Below, piece by piece: positions 27,541-37,400 of a DNA stretch of 64,000 nucleotides. The translations under genes and the position numbers were made by a program. The DNA is from JAKVAV01 sp964651785 (GTDB lineage Bacteria > Bacteroidota > Bacteroidia > Flavobacteriales_D > Cryomorphaceae). The DNA is taken from the NCBI GenBank assembly GCA_964651785.1, contig CAZYWJ010000002.1:112570-176569 (forward strand). The letters are read 5' to 3'. Each line of letters starts with the position of its first letter. Position 1 is the stretch's first letter. The notes under the pieces are model-generated. The model did not search any database. It was not told the origin of the DNA and worked only from the letters and a program-made list of their open reading frames with translations.

Positions 27541-28797
27541 CTACGCTAATTTTGTATGTATTGTATCTTCTATTATTGATCTCAAATCCTCATTCACCAG
27601 CTTCTCAAGTACGTCTTCCGCGAATGCATTAATGAGAAGTTTGGTCGCGCTTTCTTTTGAAAGACCTCGCGCCATCAGGTAAAAAACAGCTTCATCATCC
27701 AATTGACCCGTGGTACTACCGTGGCTGCACTTCACGTCATCGGCATAAATTTCCAATTCGGGTTTCGAATTCATCGTAGCCAAATCTGAAATGAGGATAT
27801 TACCATTGCTTTGAAATGCATTGGTTTTTTGAGCATCTTGCCTTACGAAGACTTTTCCGTTAAAAACACCTGTAGATTTATCCAATAACACTCCGCGATA
27901 AAGTTCATTGGAAACGCAATTGGGTTTCTCGTGATCGATAATCGTATGATTATCTACGTGCTCTTTCAGGTTCGGAATATAGAAACCATTCAGGTTACAT
28001 TCACTATTCTCATCAGTGAGGCGGATGGTGGAATTATTTCTGGTCCAGTTTCCACTCAAGGTAAAAGTGTTTTGCGAGTAAGTGCAATTTTTTCCTTGTT
28101 CGCCAAAAATTTCATGAAGGTGAAATCCGTTTTCAGATCCGTGTTGAACAACGTCAATCTTCAGGTGGGCATTGTCTGCAACCACAACTTCAGAGTGAAC
28201 ATTAGCGAAAGCCTGACTGCCTGCTGCATGAATGTGAAATTCAGAGATTTTTAATTCAGCGCCTTCCGCCAGCTTTAAAAATGAGCGCGGTTGAGAAATC
28301 GTTTGCTCACCTGAATAAAGGAAGACCATTTGAAGGGTTTCCTTTAAAATCGTGTTTTGATCCAAGGTGATATAATAACCATCCTGCGGCATCGCCGTGT
28401 TCCAAGCTCTGAAAATATCCTCATCACCAAGAGCGATACTGGAATTCAACGAAGAATGGGAGAACGGCTGAATGGTCAACCCTGCTGAGTCGGGTAAAGT
28501 AGACCGACCCGCATCAAAATGACCATTAACGAAAACCATTCGGTACTTCGCTACGGGCAGGTTCTCAGGAATATCAATAGCCTCCTTTTTGCCAAACTTC
28601 CATTCTTTATTTGCAATCTGTCCCGTTCTGGTGTATTTCCAATATTCCGTTTTTGTGGTAGGAAATGCGAGCGAATTCAGGGTGTTGAAACTCTCTCCGC
28701 TCTCTGCAGAAAAAGAATCGGGAACGACGTTCTTGAAAGAATTCCGCAAGGAGTCCAAAATCACCTGTTCTTTTGTCATTTCTTTTGCTAAATCCAT
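27541..28797 (-). CDS. sufD: Fe-S cluster scaffold subunit SufD
   Basis: 418 residues. SufD pairs with SufB and SufC in the SufBC2D scaffold that builds Fe-S clusters. It shows the SufB/SufD right-handed beta-helix core and C-terminal signature (DVKCSHGSTTGQLDDEAVFYLMARGLSKESATKLLI). Divergent N-terminal residues are normal for SufD. Spacing is 2 bases from both sufC and sufS. Confidence 0.95.
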   Translation of the reverse strand: MDLAKEMTKEQVILDSLRNSFKNVVPDSFSAESGESFNTLNSLAFPTTKTEYWKYTRTGQIANKEWKFGKKEAIDIPENLPVAKYRMVFVNGHFDAGRSTLPDSAGLTIQPFSHSSLNSSIALGDEDIFRAWNTAMPQDGYYITLDQNTILKETLQMVFLYSGEQTISQPRSFLKLAEGAELKISEFHIHAAGSQAFANVHSEVVVADNAHLKIDVVQHGSENGFHLHEIFGEQGKNCTYSQNTFTLSGNWTRNNSTIRLTDENSECNLNGFYIPNLKEHVDNHTIIDHEKPNCVSNELYRGVLLDKSTGVFNGKVFVRQDAQKTNAFQSNGNILISDLATMNSKPELEIYADDVKCSHGSTTGQLDDEAVFYLMARGLSKESATKLLINAFAEDVLEKLVNEDLRSIIEDTIHTKLA

Positions 28798-28799
28798 AC

Positions 28800-29561
28800 T
28801 TATGTTGTTACGGTATCAGCTTCTTTTTTAATCCAGTCGTAACCCTTCTCTTCGAGTTCTAAAGCCAATTCTTTACCACCGGTCTTAACGATTTTTCCAT
28901 CGTAAAGTACGTGGACAAAATCAGGAACGATGTAATCCAAAAGTCGCTGGTAATGAGTCACCACGATAAATGATCGGTCTTCGCTACGCAACTGATTTAC
29001 TCCATTAGCTACGATACGCAAAGCATCGATATCAAGTCCGCTATCGGTTTCATCGAGAATGGCAAGCTTGGGTTCAAGCATAGCCATCTGAAAAATTTCA
29101 TTTCGTTTTTTTTCTCCTCCGGAAAAGCCTTCGTTTACCGAACGGTTGGTCAATTTATTATCCAATTCTACCAAGGCGGCTTTATCCTTTACTCTCTGAA
29201 GAAATTCTTTTGCGGATATGGGCTCTTCACCTTTTGCTTCTCTGCGTTCATTTATAGCCGCTTTCAAGAAGTTGATATTGCTCACCCCCGGAATTTCAAC
29301 CGGATATTGGAAGGCAAGAAATACTCCTGCGTGGGATCGCTCATCTGCACCCATTTCCAACAAGTCTTCTCCGAGAAAATCCACTTCGCCTTGAGTTACT
29401 TCAAAGTCTTCATTACCGGCCAAAACGGAAGCCAGCGTACTTTTTCCGGATCCGTTTGGTCCCATTATGGCGTGAACCTCTCCTTTTTTTACATTCAGGC
29501 TTAGTCCTTTAAGTATTGCTTTGCCATCAACCGTGGCATGTAAGTTTTTTATATTGAGCAT
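28800..29561 (-). CDS. sufC: Fe-S assembly ATPase SufC
   Basis: 253 residues. ABC-type ATPase of the SufBC2D complex. Walker A GPNGSGKST (near residues 35-43), the SufC-type signature FSGGEKKRNEI and Walker B LAILDETDSGLD are present. The ATP hydrolysis cycle drives conformational change in SufB/SufD during cluster assembly. It lies 21 bases after sufB. Confidence 0.97.
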   Translation of the reverse strand: MLNIKNLHATVDGKAILKGLSLNVKKGEVHAIMGPNGSGKSTLASVLAGNEDFEVTQGEVDFLGEDLLEMGADERSHAGVFLAFQYPVEIPGVSNINFLKAAINERREAKGEEPISAKEFLQRVKDKAALVELDNKLTNRSVNEGFSGGEKKRNEIFQMAMLEPKLAILDETDSGLDIDALRIVANGVNQLRSEDRSFIVVTHYQRLLDYIVPDFVHVLYDGKIVKTGGKELALELEEKGYDWIKKEADTVTT

Positions 29562-29582
29562 TGTATAGTTTGTTCTGAATTT

Positions 29583-31028
29583 TTAACCGACACTTCCTTC
29601 GAGTGAAATGGCGAGGAGTTTTTGAGCTTCGACGGCAAATTCCATCGGAAGTTTATTAAGCACATCTTTGCAATAGCCATTTACAATGAGACTGATTGCT
29701 TTTTCTTCGCTGATTCCTCGTTGCAAGCAATAGAAGATTTGATCTTCGCCGATCTTTGAAGTGGTCGCTTCGTGCTCCACCTTCGCCGTGCTGTTTCCGG
29801 TTTCTATATAAGGGAATGTATGGGCCCCGCAACGGTCTCCCATCAGCAGCGAATCGCACTGAGAAAAATTACGGGCGTTTGTTGCGCCTTTGTTAATCTT
29901 GACCAATCCGCGATAAGAGTTTTGCGATTTTCCTGCAGAAATTCCCTTTGAGATAATCGTGCTTTTCGTGTTCTTCCCGATGTGGATCATTTTCGTTCCC
30001 GTATCGGCTTGCTGATAATTATTAGTCACCGCCACAGAGTAGAATTCACCTATGGAGTGGTCACCTTTCAAGATACACGAAGGGTATTTCCAAGTTACGG
30101 CAGAGCCCGTCTCGACTTGCGTCCACGAGATTTTCGCATTTTTCTCGCAGAGTCCCCGTTTGGTTACGAAGTTGTAAATCCCACCCTTTCCGTGTTCATC
30201 GCCGGGATACCAGTTCTGAACGGTAGAATATTTTATTTCTGCATCATCCAGCGCAATGAGTTCTACCACCGCAGCGTGAAGCTGATTTTCGTCACGCATA
30301 GGAGCCGTACAACCTTCGAGATAGCTTACATAGCTGCCCTTATCGGCTATCACTAAAGTCCGCTCAAATTGTCCGGTATTGGCCTCATTAATTCGGAAGT
30401 AAGTGGAAAGCTCCATCGGGCATCTCACCCCCGGCGGAATATATGCGAAAGAGCCGTCAGTAAATACCGCGCTGTTTAGAGCAGCATAAAAATTATCCGA
30501 TTTCGGGACTACCGATCCGATGTATTTCTTTACGAGCTCAGGGTGATTTTGCACCGCTTCACTGAAAGAACAAAAGATGATTCCGAGCTCAGCAAGTTTT
30601 TCTTTAAAAGTAGTAGCTACGGAAACGCTGTCCATCACCACATCCATCGCCACACCGGTCAATCTTTTTTGCTCATCTACCGAAATTCCCAATTTATTGA
30701 ATGTATCAAGGAGTTCGGGATCTACCTCATCCAAGCTATCCAGTTTTTTCTTCGGTTTAGGTGCCGCGTAGTAGTGAATGTCCTGAAATTTAGGTTTTTC
30801 GTAATGAACATGAGCCCATTCGGGTTCTATCATCTCCGTCCATTTTCGATATGATTCCAATCTGAACTCGAGCATCCATTCGGGCTCTTTTTTCTTCATG
30901 GATATCAAACGAATAATGTCTTCGTTGATTCCAAGAGGTGCTTTATCTGATTCGATATTGGTAGTAAAACCATACTTATATGGTGCTTTAGTTACCTCAT
31001 CGATTATTTGATTTTCGTCTACTGCCAT
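29583..31028 (-). CDS. sufB: Fe-S cluster scaffold subunit SufB
   Basis: 481 residues from the ATG at 31028 (MAVDENQII); the frame stays open to 31067, but the extra 13 residues lack family support and would run into the sufA stop. SufB receives sulfur from SufE and assembles the cluster. Conserved blocks include FTDGSFAYIPPGVRCPMELSTYFRI, VSYLEGCTAP, GKSQNSYRGLV and the C-terminal EHEATTSKIGEDQIFYCLQRGI. It is the longest and best conserved gene of the operon. Confidence 0.97.
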   Translation of the reverse strand: MAVDENQIIDEVTKAPYKYGFTTNIESDKAPLGINEDIIRLISMKKKEPEWMLEFRLESYRKWTEMIEPEWAHVHYEKPKFQDIHYYAAPKPKKKLDSLDEVDPELLDTFNKLGISVDEQKRLTGVAMDVVMDSVSVATTFKEKLAELGIIFCSFSEAVQNHPELVKKYIGSVVPKSDNFYAALNSAVFTDGSFAYIPPGVRCPMELSTYFRINEANTGQFERTLVIADKGSYVSYLEGCTAPMRDENQLHAAVVELIALDDAEIKYSTVQNWYPGDEHGKGGIYNFVTKRGLCEKNAKISWTQVETGSAVTWKYPSCILKGDHSIGEFYSVAVTNNYQQADTGTKMIHIGKNTKSTIISKGISAGKSQNSYRGLVKINKGATNARNFSQCDSLLMGDRCGAHTFPYIETGNSTAKVEHEATTSKIGEDQIFYCLQRGISEEKAISLIVNGYCKDVLNKLPMEFAVEAQKLLAISLEGSVG

Positions 31029-31038
31029 TGTGTTTTTC

Positions 31039-31365
31039 TTAAATTGAAAAGCTCTCGCCGCAGCCACATGTGCGATTTGCGTTTGGATTTACAAAAGAGA
31101 ATCCTTTACCATTCAACCCTCCGGAATAGTCTAATTCCGTTCCGATCAGGTAGAGGTAACTTTTTTTATCGACTACGATTTTTATTCCGTTGTCTTCAAA
31201 TTCCTTATCTCCTTCTTTTTTTTCCGTATCGAAATCCAAATCATACATGAGTCCGCTGCAACCTCCGCCTTTAACTCCTACACGAATAAAAGCATTTTGA
31301 CCTGCCCCCCTTTCGGACAGTAATCTTTGCACTTCTGCTTTGGCGCTTTCTCGTACTTTGATCAT
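31039..31365 (-). CDS. sufA: A-type Fe-S carrier (SufA/IscA/ErpA family), first gene of the SUF operon
   Basis: 108 residues. The three cluster-binding cysteines of the A-type family are present: Cys36 (GGGCSGLMY), Cys100 and Cys102 (TCGCGESF). These proteins carry clusters from the scaffold to target proteins. The position at the head of the suf operon, 10 bases before sufB, supports the SufA name, though ErpA-type activity cannot be excluded. Confidence 0.93.
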   Translation of the reverse strand: MIKVRESAKAEVQRLLSERGAGQNAFIRVGVKGGGCSGLMYDLDFDTEKKEGDKEFEDNGIKIVVDKKSYLYLIGTELDYSGGLNGKGFSFVNPNANRTCGCGESFSI

Positions 31366-31458
31366 AGTTTCTAATTCTAGTAATTAACAGGATTATCAAC
31401 ATAATGTTGGCCTGAAAATCGGATTATTTAAATTTATTCTAAATAACCAAATCCACTA

Positions 31459-31490
31459 CAAAAATACCGAACATGACTCGTGTAAACAAA
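31459..31490 (-). promoter_or_regulatory. SUF operon promoter (-33 TTTG / -7 TATTTTTG)
   Basis: On the minus strand TTTG (31490-31487) is followed after exactly 20 bases by TATTTTTG (31466-31459), a full match to the Bacteroidota housekeeping promoter. Transcription would start near 31452, leaving a leader of about 85 bases before sufA. No iron-responsive operator was recognised. Confidence 0.75.
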
Positions 31491-31552
31491 CCTTTTGGTA
31501 CCTCTTTATTGATCAGCTCATTGACAAATTCTTTCAAGACATTCTGAACCCG

Positions 31553-31560
31553 TATCTTTG
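31553..31560 (+). promoter_or_regulatory. -7 box upstream of thiL
   Basis: TATCTTTG matches TAnnTTTG and ends 10 bases before the ATG at 31571. No TTG at normal -33 spacing. No TPP riboswitch-like structure was seen in this 205-base divergent region. Confidence 0.5.
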
Positions 31561-31570
31561 TGCCCTTTAA

Positions 31571-32617
31571 ATGAAAATTATGGAAAGAACCGAACTGGCA
31601 GATTTAGGTGAATTTGGTTTGATAAGTCACTTGTCTGAACATGTGGAAATATCGCATAAGTCAACTATTAAAGGAATCGGCGACGATGCGGCCGTAATAG
31701 ATGCAGGCGATCATGTAAAGTTGGTTACTACTGATATGCTCGTTGAAGGCATTCATTTCGACCTCAGCTATGCTCCGCTGAAGCATTTGGGATATAAGGC
31801 AGCCGTTGCCAATTTTTCTGATGTGTACGCCATGAATGGAAAGGTAGAGCAAATGACCGTCAATCTGGGCTTAAGTAATCGGTTTTCACTTGAAGCCATC
31901 GAAGAGCTTTATTCCGGCTTTCTGCTGGCCTGCAAAATTTATAATGTTGATTTGGTTGGCGGTGATACGGTGAGTTCGAAGGGCGGATTACTGATAAGTA
32001 TAACGGCTATCGGTACAGCCGAGAAGGAAGATGTAGTCTATCGGAACGGAGCGCAGGATAAAGAATTGCTCGTGGTTACGGGAGACTTGGGAGCTGCTTA
32101 TATGGGATTGCAAGTTTTGGAAAGGGAAAAGGCAGTTTTCAAATCCGATCCGAATATCCAACCGGATCTTTCGGGTTACGACTATATATTGGAAAGGCAG
32201 CTTAAGCCTGAAGCGAGAAAAGATGTGATAGAACTTTTGGCTAAGCTCAATGTTCGTCCCACTTCAATGATCGATATTTCTGATGGCTTGGCATCTGAAA
32301 TTTTGCACCTGTGCAAAAGTTCAGGGGTTGGATGTTCACTGTTCGGGGAGAAAATACCTATTGACCCGACGGTAATGTCGGCGGCCGAAGATTTTAATTT
32401 GGATCCTACCACTTGCGCACTGAATGGCGGCGAAGATTATGAATTGCTTTTTACCATCAAGCAAGGTGACTACGAGAAGCTAAAAGCCAATCCTAATATT
32501 ACATTTATAGGCCATATGACCGAAGGCGGGTCTGCACAATTAGTAACGCGAGAGGGTCAGGCGGTGGAGCTAACTGCTCAAGGATGGGATGCTTTTTTAA
32601 ATAAGGAATCAGAGTAA
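31571..32617 (+). CDS. thiL: Thiamine-monophosphate kinase
   Basis: 348 residues (345 if the ATG at 31580 is used). ThiL phosphorylates thiamine monophosphate to the active cofactor thiamine diphosphate. Hallmarks are GIGDDAAVI (Mg-ATP binding), TTDMLVEGIHFDL, GGDTVSSKGGLLISITAIG, SMIDISDGLASE and the C-terminal LNGGEDYELLFT. The gene is monocistronic, diverges from the suf operon and ends convergently with the next gene (9-base overlap). Confidence 0.96.
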   Translation: MKIMERTELADLGEFGLISHLSEHVEISHKSTIKGIGDDAAVIDAGDHVKLVTTDMLVEGIHFDLSYAPLKHLGYKAAVANFSDVYAMNGKVEQMTVNLGLSNRFSLEAIEELYSGFLLACKIYNVDLVGGDTVSSKGGLLISITAIGTAEKEDVVYRNGAQDKELLVVTGDLGAAYMGLQVLEREKAVFKSDPNIQPDLSGYDYILERQLKPEARKDVIELLAKLNVRPTSMIDISDGLASEILHLCKSSGVGCSLFGEKIPIDPTVMSAAEDFNLDPTTCALNGGEDYELLFTIKQGDYEKLKANPNITFIGHMTEGGSAQLVTREGQAVELTAQGWDAFLNKESE

Positions 32618-34144
32618 ATTTTTGAATTCTATTCTCTTTTGCAAGGCATTTTGAAATGTCGTGTTTTCCAAATGGCTTTGAGCCCAAGCAACGAAGTCAA
32701 AATATTCGAAGGCTATTTTTTCATACTCTTTCTGTTCCAAAGGAATGACGGCCATAACGAATTCTTCGAAGACTCGATTTTCCCCGGGTTCTTTTTCCAG
32801 TTTCTTTATCAGCTCGAGAAAGTGATCTTCGAATTTATAGCGACGCTCCCTGATATCCAAGTGTCGAACCAAACTTTTAGTAATTCCCTTAAGCAATTCA
32901 AGATTTCCCAACTCATAATGCAATATCGCATGAAAAATTTGGCCGAAACAGTATGAATCTTCCGCTTTTTTGATGCTAACGGAATTCAATAATTCGTTAT
33001 TCCAAAGTAACGATTTGCTCACATCTCCCATGGTAAACCACATCACTGAAAGACCGTGTAGAAAGGTTGCTCGACGCGCATCACTGTGTTTATGTTTCCA
33101 TTTCTCCAGCATTGGTGGAATGATTTCGACCAATTCTCTACCTCTCGTTGTATTTCCCGTGATATTACAAATGGCCAATTCTAATTCATAACTATCGAAA
33201 AATATTCGATACTCAATGTGTTCGGTAGGGTTTATCCTCAGCTTGTTCGGTAGTGCTCTGCTTTCTTGTAAATATTTCTTTACATCCTCGAAATGATTCA
33301 GTTTTGCTGATACGTAAATCAGGTTTGTTAAAACGGAATGATAGAGAATGGGCTCTTCAGAGACGAGATGTAAGTGATTATTCATCAATTCGAGGTTTTG
33401 AAGTAATGCCGACTTACAAGCGCGGTACTGACCGGTGTGAAAATAAATAGCACTTTCGGTGTGATTAATGAGATGGTTGGTACCGAAATTTTGCGATTTA
33501 CCTTTGAATACGTCCAGTTCGTTTAATAGCCGAGTGCTATTCTGTGCGGTATCTTTGCTTCTCGCCTGACCTCTTCGAAAAAGCTTTTCAAACACCTCAG
33601 ATTTTACCTTCCACAATTTATTTCCCACATCCAGCTCTGAAATGAGCAATTGCTCTCGGGTAAGTAAGTCCGGATTACTCTCTTCATGCTGCCTTACTTC
33701 AATCAGCTTTTTTTTCCACTTGATAATTTGGAGCAGGCTGATTTCTTTCTCGTATTTCTCAGCGAGTTTCTCGGCTGTGGCTAATACTCGCGAGCATTGT
33801 TTGTAAAGGGTTTTTTGAAATAGTATTTCCACATAGTGCAAATACCTCTGGAGTTCTGCTTCGACGGTACCTTCCGAATAAAACGCATCCAGAGATTTTA
33901 AAATTTGATGATAAAGGCGATTCTTTGCTATGGAAAAGTGCTTAGTGAAGGGTTCATTTTTGAACGTTGTCAAAATGGCCTCTTCGTTATAATCTTCTTG
34001 ATCATCAATGGCTGAGAAAAGCTGATGATAATTATTTTTAGAATTACCCGAATGTCGTTCGGCGAATAGCTTAAAATAGCGCTTTTCGGCCGGGGTCATG
34101 GCGTGAATTAATTCGTGTACTTGGTTGGAGGCTTTATTTGACAT
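32609..34144 (-). CDS. Alpha-helical repeat protein of unknown function, Bacteroidota-type
   Basis: 511 residues from the ATG at 34144 (MSNKASNQV), preferred over codons up to 34174 that lack support. It is almost entirely helical, with an N-terminal block (LIHAMTPAEKRYFKLFAERH, SLDAFYSEG) I associate with uncharacterised Bacteroidota proteins and TPR-like helical pairs after that. No signal peptide or catalytic motif is visible. Placed behind a terminator, so transcribed independently of the lipoprotein/kinase operon upstream. Function unknown. Confidence 0.65.
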   Translation of the reverse strand: MSNKASNQVHELIHAMTPAEKRYFKLFAERHSGNSKNNYHQLFSAIDDQEDYNEEAILTTFKNEPFTKHFSIAKNRLYHQILKSLDAFYSEGTVEAELQRYLHYVEILFQKTLYKQCSRVLATAEKLAEKYEKEISLLQIIKWKKKLIEVRQHEESNPDLLTREQLLISELDVGNKLWKVKSEVFEKLFRRGQARSKDTAQNSTRLLNELDVFKGKSQNFGTNHLINHTESAIYFHTGQYRACKSALLQNLELMNNHLHLVSEEPILYHSVLTNLIYVSAKLNHFEDVKKYLQESRALPNKLRINPTEHIEYRIFFDSYELELAICNITGNTTRGRELVEIIPPMLEKWKHKHSDARRATFLHGLSVMWFTMGDVSKSLLWNNELLNSVSIKKAEDSYCFGQIFHAILHYELGNLELLKGITKSLVRHLDIRERRYKFEDHFLELIKKLEKEPGENRVFEEFVMAVIPLEQKEYEKIAFEYFDFVAWAQSHLENTTFQNALQKRIEFKNLL

Positions 34145-34172
34145 TTTGATAAGAATCAGGTGGTGTGATGTC

Positions 34173-34204
34173 AAAATAAAAAAGGCTCACTTACTAAGTG
34201 AACC
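34173..34204 (-). terminator. Rho-independent terminator after the kinase/lipoprotein genes
   Basis: Minus-strand hairpin with stem GGTTCACTT/AAGTGAGCC (one mismatch), 3-base loop and a following TTTTTTATTTT tract. It lies 27 bases past the lipoprotein stop. Confidence 0.7.
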
Positions 34205-34230
34205 TGAAACAATAAACGGTAGATATGAGT

Positions 34231-34470
34231 CTATTTAGGTTTACCGACTCCGGAAGGGCCTGATTCGTCATCACCGTCATCGTTGATAAAAATAGGGTTT
34301 CTATCAACATCATCGATGGGGGCCAAGATTTCGGGAGAGGCAAAATCTCGGAATGGCTCATCAGTAACGGAAGCAGGCACAATATTTTGTGGTGAATCAT
34401 CCTCAGGTTTGGTACAGCTAAATACCGCAACCAGGCAGAAGATAAATGCTATGTTTCTGATTATTCGCAT
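34231..34470 (-). CDS. Small predicted lipoprotein
   Basis: 79 residues. A basic start and hydrophobic stretch (RNIAFIFCLVAVFSC) end in a lipobox-like VFSC with the lipid-accepting Cys at residue 19, followed by a highly acidic, disordered-looking tail (DDDVDRNP..., FINDDGDDESGP). No family recognised. It starts 10 bases after the kinase stop and is closed by a terminator, so it is the last gene of the LytTR/kinase operon. It might be the periplasmic partner or target of that sensor, which is a guess from position. Confidence 0.6.
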   Translation of the reverse strand: MRIIRNIAFIFCLVAVFSCTKPEDDSPQNIVPASVTDEPFRDFASPEILAPIDDVDRNPIFINDDGDDESGPSGVGKPK

Positions 34471-34480
34471 ATCGGATGGA

Positions 34481-37400
34481 CTAAAGTACGTTTTCAGCTT
34501 CGAATTTCCAAGTTTTTACTCCATTTAGTTCAGTAACGGTCGATTTCTTCGGTATTCGGATGATTACCCGCGTTCCTTCAGCCTTACCCGAATTCGATTT
34601 CCGTTCGAACGGCCCGACGACTTCATACTTTAACCCTGTCATGTTCTGATACAACCTTATCCGGTTGAGTGTAATATCCATTCCGTGAGAAACATGCGGT
34701 TCCTTTGCTATTGGTTTATTCTGCAGACTTGTTTCAATTCCGACTCCGTTATCATCAATAATTATTTCATAGTTTTTATCAACTGACTTGATCTCTATAC
34801 TGATTTCACCTTGCCTTTCATTCGGCAAAATACCATGCCATATGCTATTTTCTAAAAATGGTTGCAGCATCATGGCGGGGAGCGTAAGTGCTTCCGTATC
34901 AATTTGCTCATCTACATCGATCCTGTAATTAAACTTGTCTTGAAAACGCATTTGCTCTAATGATAAATAGAGTTTTAGTCTCTCCAATTCCTCGTTAAGA
35001 CTGGTATCCATTTGTTGACTGCTGTCCAGGTTTTTTCGAATAAGCTTTGCGAAACTGGTCAGATATCTGTTCGCTGATTTCCTATCCTGCATGTTAATGT
35101 AGTATTGAATGGAGTTGAGGGCATTGAATATAAAATGACGATTCATGCTGGAATTCAAAGATTGAGACTCCAACTGAATCAGCTTTGCCTGCAAGGCCAA
35201 TTGTAAACGCTCTCTTTTTTCTCGTTCTTTTTTAAGACGTGAAGAATAGATCAAATAAACCATACCAACTGATATTCCGGCCATCAAAAGAAAAAACCAT
35301 GGCGTGAGGTAAAATGGAGGTTTTACTGAGAAAGGGAAGGAAGCTTCAGCCACTAGTTCAGGATTATCCACTTGATAAGACTGTACGCGAAAAGTAAAGT
35401 CTCCATGCGGCAAGTAGGCGTAGGTGGCCGAACGACTTTTAGTAGGTCCCAACCAATTTTCGTCTACTCCTTCAACTTTGTACCGATATCGGATTTTGTC
35501 AGGATTGCTGAAATATATTCCGTTGTAATTAAAAGTCAGGTAATTCTGACCGTATTTCAGTTCCGGGTTGACCGGTAAACCGAGTTCCGTAGAAAAACTG
35601 TCAGCTAAACTCTTCCAATCAACATTTTCCAAAAACAGTTGGATATCGGCAATCTTCACCGACGGCGATATAAAATGCTTCTGCTCTTTCCGGAAATCAA
35701 AGCGAATTACGCCTTTGGTCGTTCCGAACCAAATTGCATCATTGTATTTGAATACCGCATTTTGATTGGTTTCCGTACCGAATAAACCTTCAAATTGAGT
35801 ATAGTGTTTCGTATCTATTCGACCATTTTCTTGAAAAGTATTGGTGTTCAGCGTGTACATTCCATTATTCGTACCTATAAGAATTCGATCTCGATCGAAA
35901 GAAATCAGAAAATTGACATTTTTAGATCCAAAACTTTCGGCAAATAAAACTTCTTGAAGACTATCAGCACCTGCGGAATAAACATACAGACCATCTGAAG
36001 TTCCTATCCATAAATTGTCGTATTGATCGCCATCAAGGCAGTAAACCGAAACTCCAGCCTCTATAGAATTTGGGATTATGCGCGCTTCTTTTCCATTCCA
36101 AATCATCGGGCCTCTGTCAGTACCGAGGATTATTTGATCATTCCAATCGCTAATGGCTCGTACTGCCCCCATCTTAATATCTGACGATTTTTTTAATAGC
36201 TCTACATCAGAATTAACAACGGCAAATCCGTTTTCCGTTCCGATAATTACTTCATCTTCTGATTTCTTGAAAATAGCCGTAACACGATTTCCGGGTAGGC
36301 CCTCACTTTCGGAGAGTATTTTGATATCACCGTTTTTCTCTACAAACAGTCCCGAAGAAGTCCCTGCCCATAGTTCATCCCCGTTCTTTGTCAAACTCCA
36401 AACTGTAAAGGAAGGAAGCCGGTCATTAAATGGATAAGTATGTGCCGTATCCCCATTAAGAATAGAAATACCGGCATCATATGTACCCAGAATTAACTCG
36501 TCAGCTGAACCTTTAGCAATACTCATCACCAAGTTAGAATTCAGACCGTTGTCTATTGAGAATGTCGTAAAAACTTCTCCCGCACTTCTGAGCAAACCCT
36601 GCCCGTCCGTACCGATCCAGAGATTGCCTTCTCTGTCTTTTCCCAACGATTTTACATTTGAGTAGGAAAGTCCTTTTGATTCATCGTACGATTCAATTGT
36701 TCCATTCTCATATTTCGACAATCCCGATTTGGAACCAAAAAAGTATTGTCCTGTGGACAACACTTCCACACAGCGTATAAAATTTGAAATCAATCCATCA
36801 CTAGTGGTGTAATTGACAATTTCATCATCAGTGACAAAGAATACTCCGTTTCCGAAAGTGGTAATGATCAATCTATCTTGGGACGTCAATCGAATCTGGC
36901 TCACACTCAGATTTTGTAAATCCATTTCATCGGGAGGAGCTATTTTTCCGGAAGGTTCCTTAACGACTAGACCCGAACGCGTGCCTATCCAAAGTTTTTC
37001 ATTTCCGTCAAAAGCAATACTGCGGACATATTGATCAGGTAATTGTTCGTTGCCCGAAAGGGTATTAAAATCCGATCCATTCCAAGTTAACACACCCTCT
37101 CCGGCAGTAGCTAAATATAGAATCCCGTCCTTTCCTTCTGCGAAATCCAAAATTCGGGAAGCACGGTATCCTTCAGGGAAAGAATGGCAAATTATCTCCC
37201 GACCTCTGATAAAGCACAAAGCTCCCGTTGTGCCGACAAAAAGTTCAGAGCCACGATAAAAACAGTTGATTTGATTGTCAGCCAATCCATCCCTCTTGCT
37301 GAAATTTTTGAATTCAACCCCGTCAAACCGACTCAGACCTGCCATGGTTCCTATCCAGAGATAACCGAAGTCATCCTGACTGATTGCTCTTACTTGAGAT

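Noticed and set aside
31366..31570. TPP riboswitch upstream of thiL
   Set aside because: No THI-box-like conserved blocks were seen; the 205 bases hold two divergent promoters instead.
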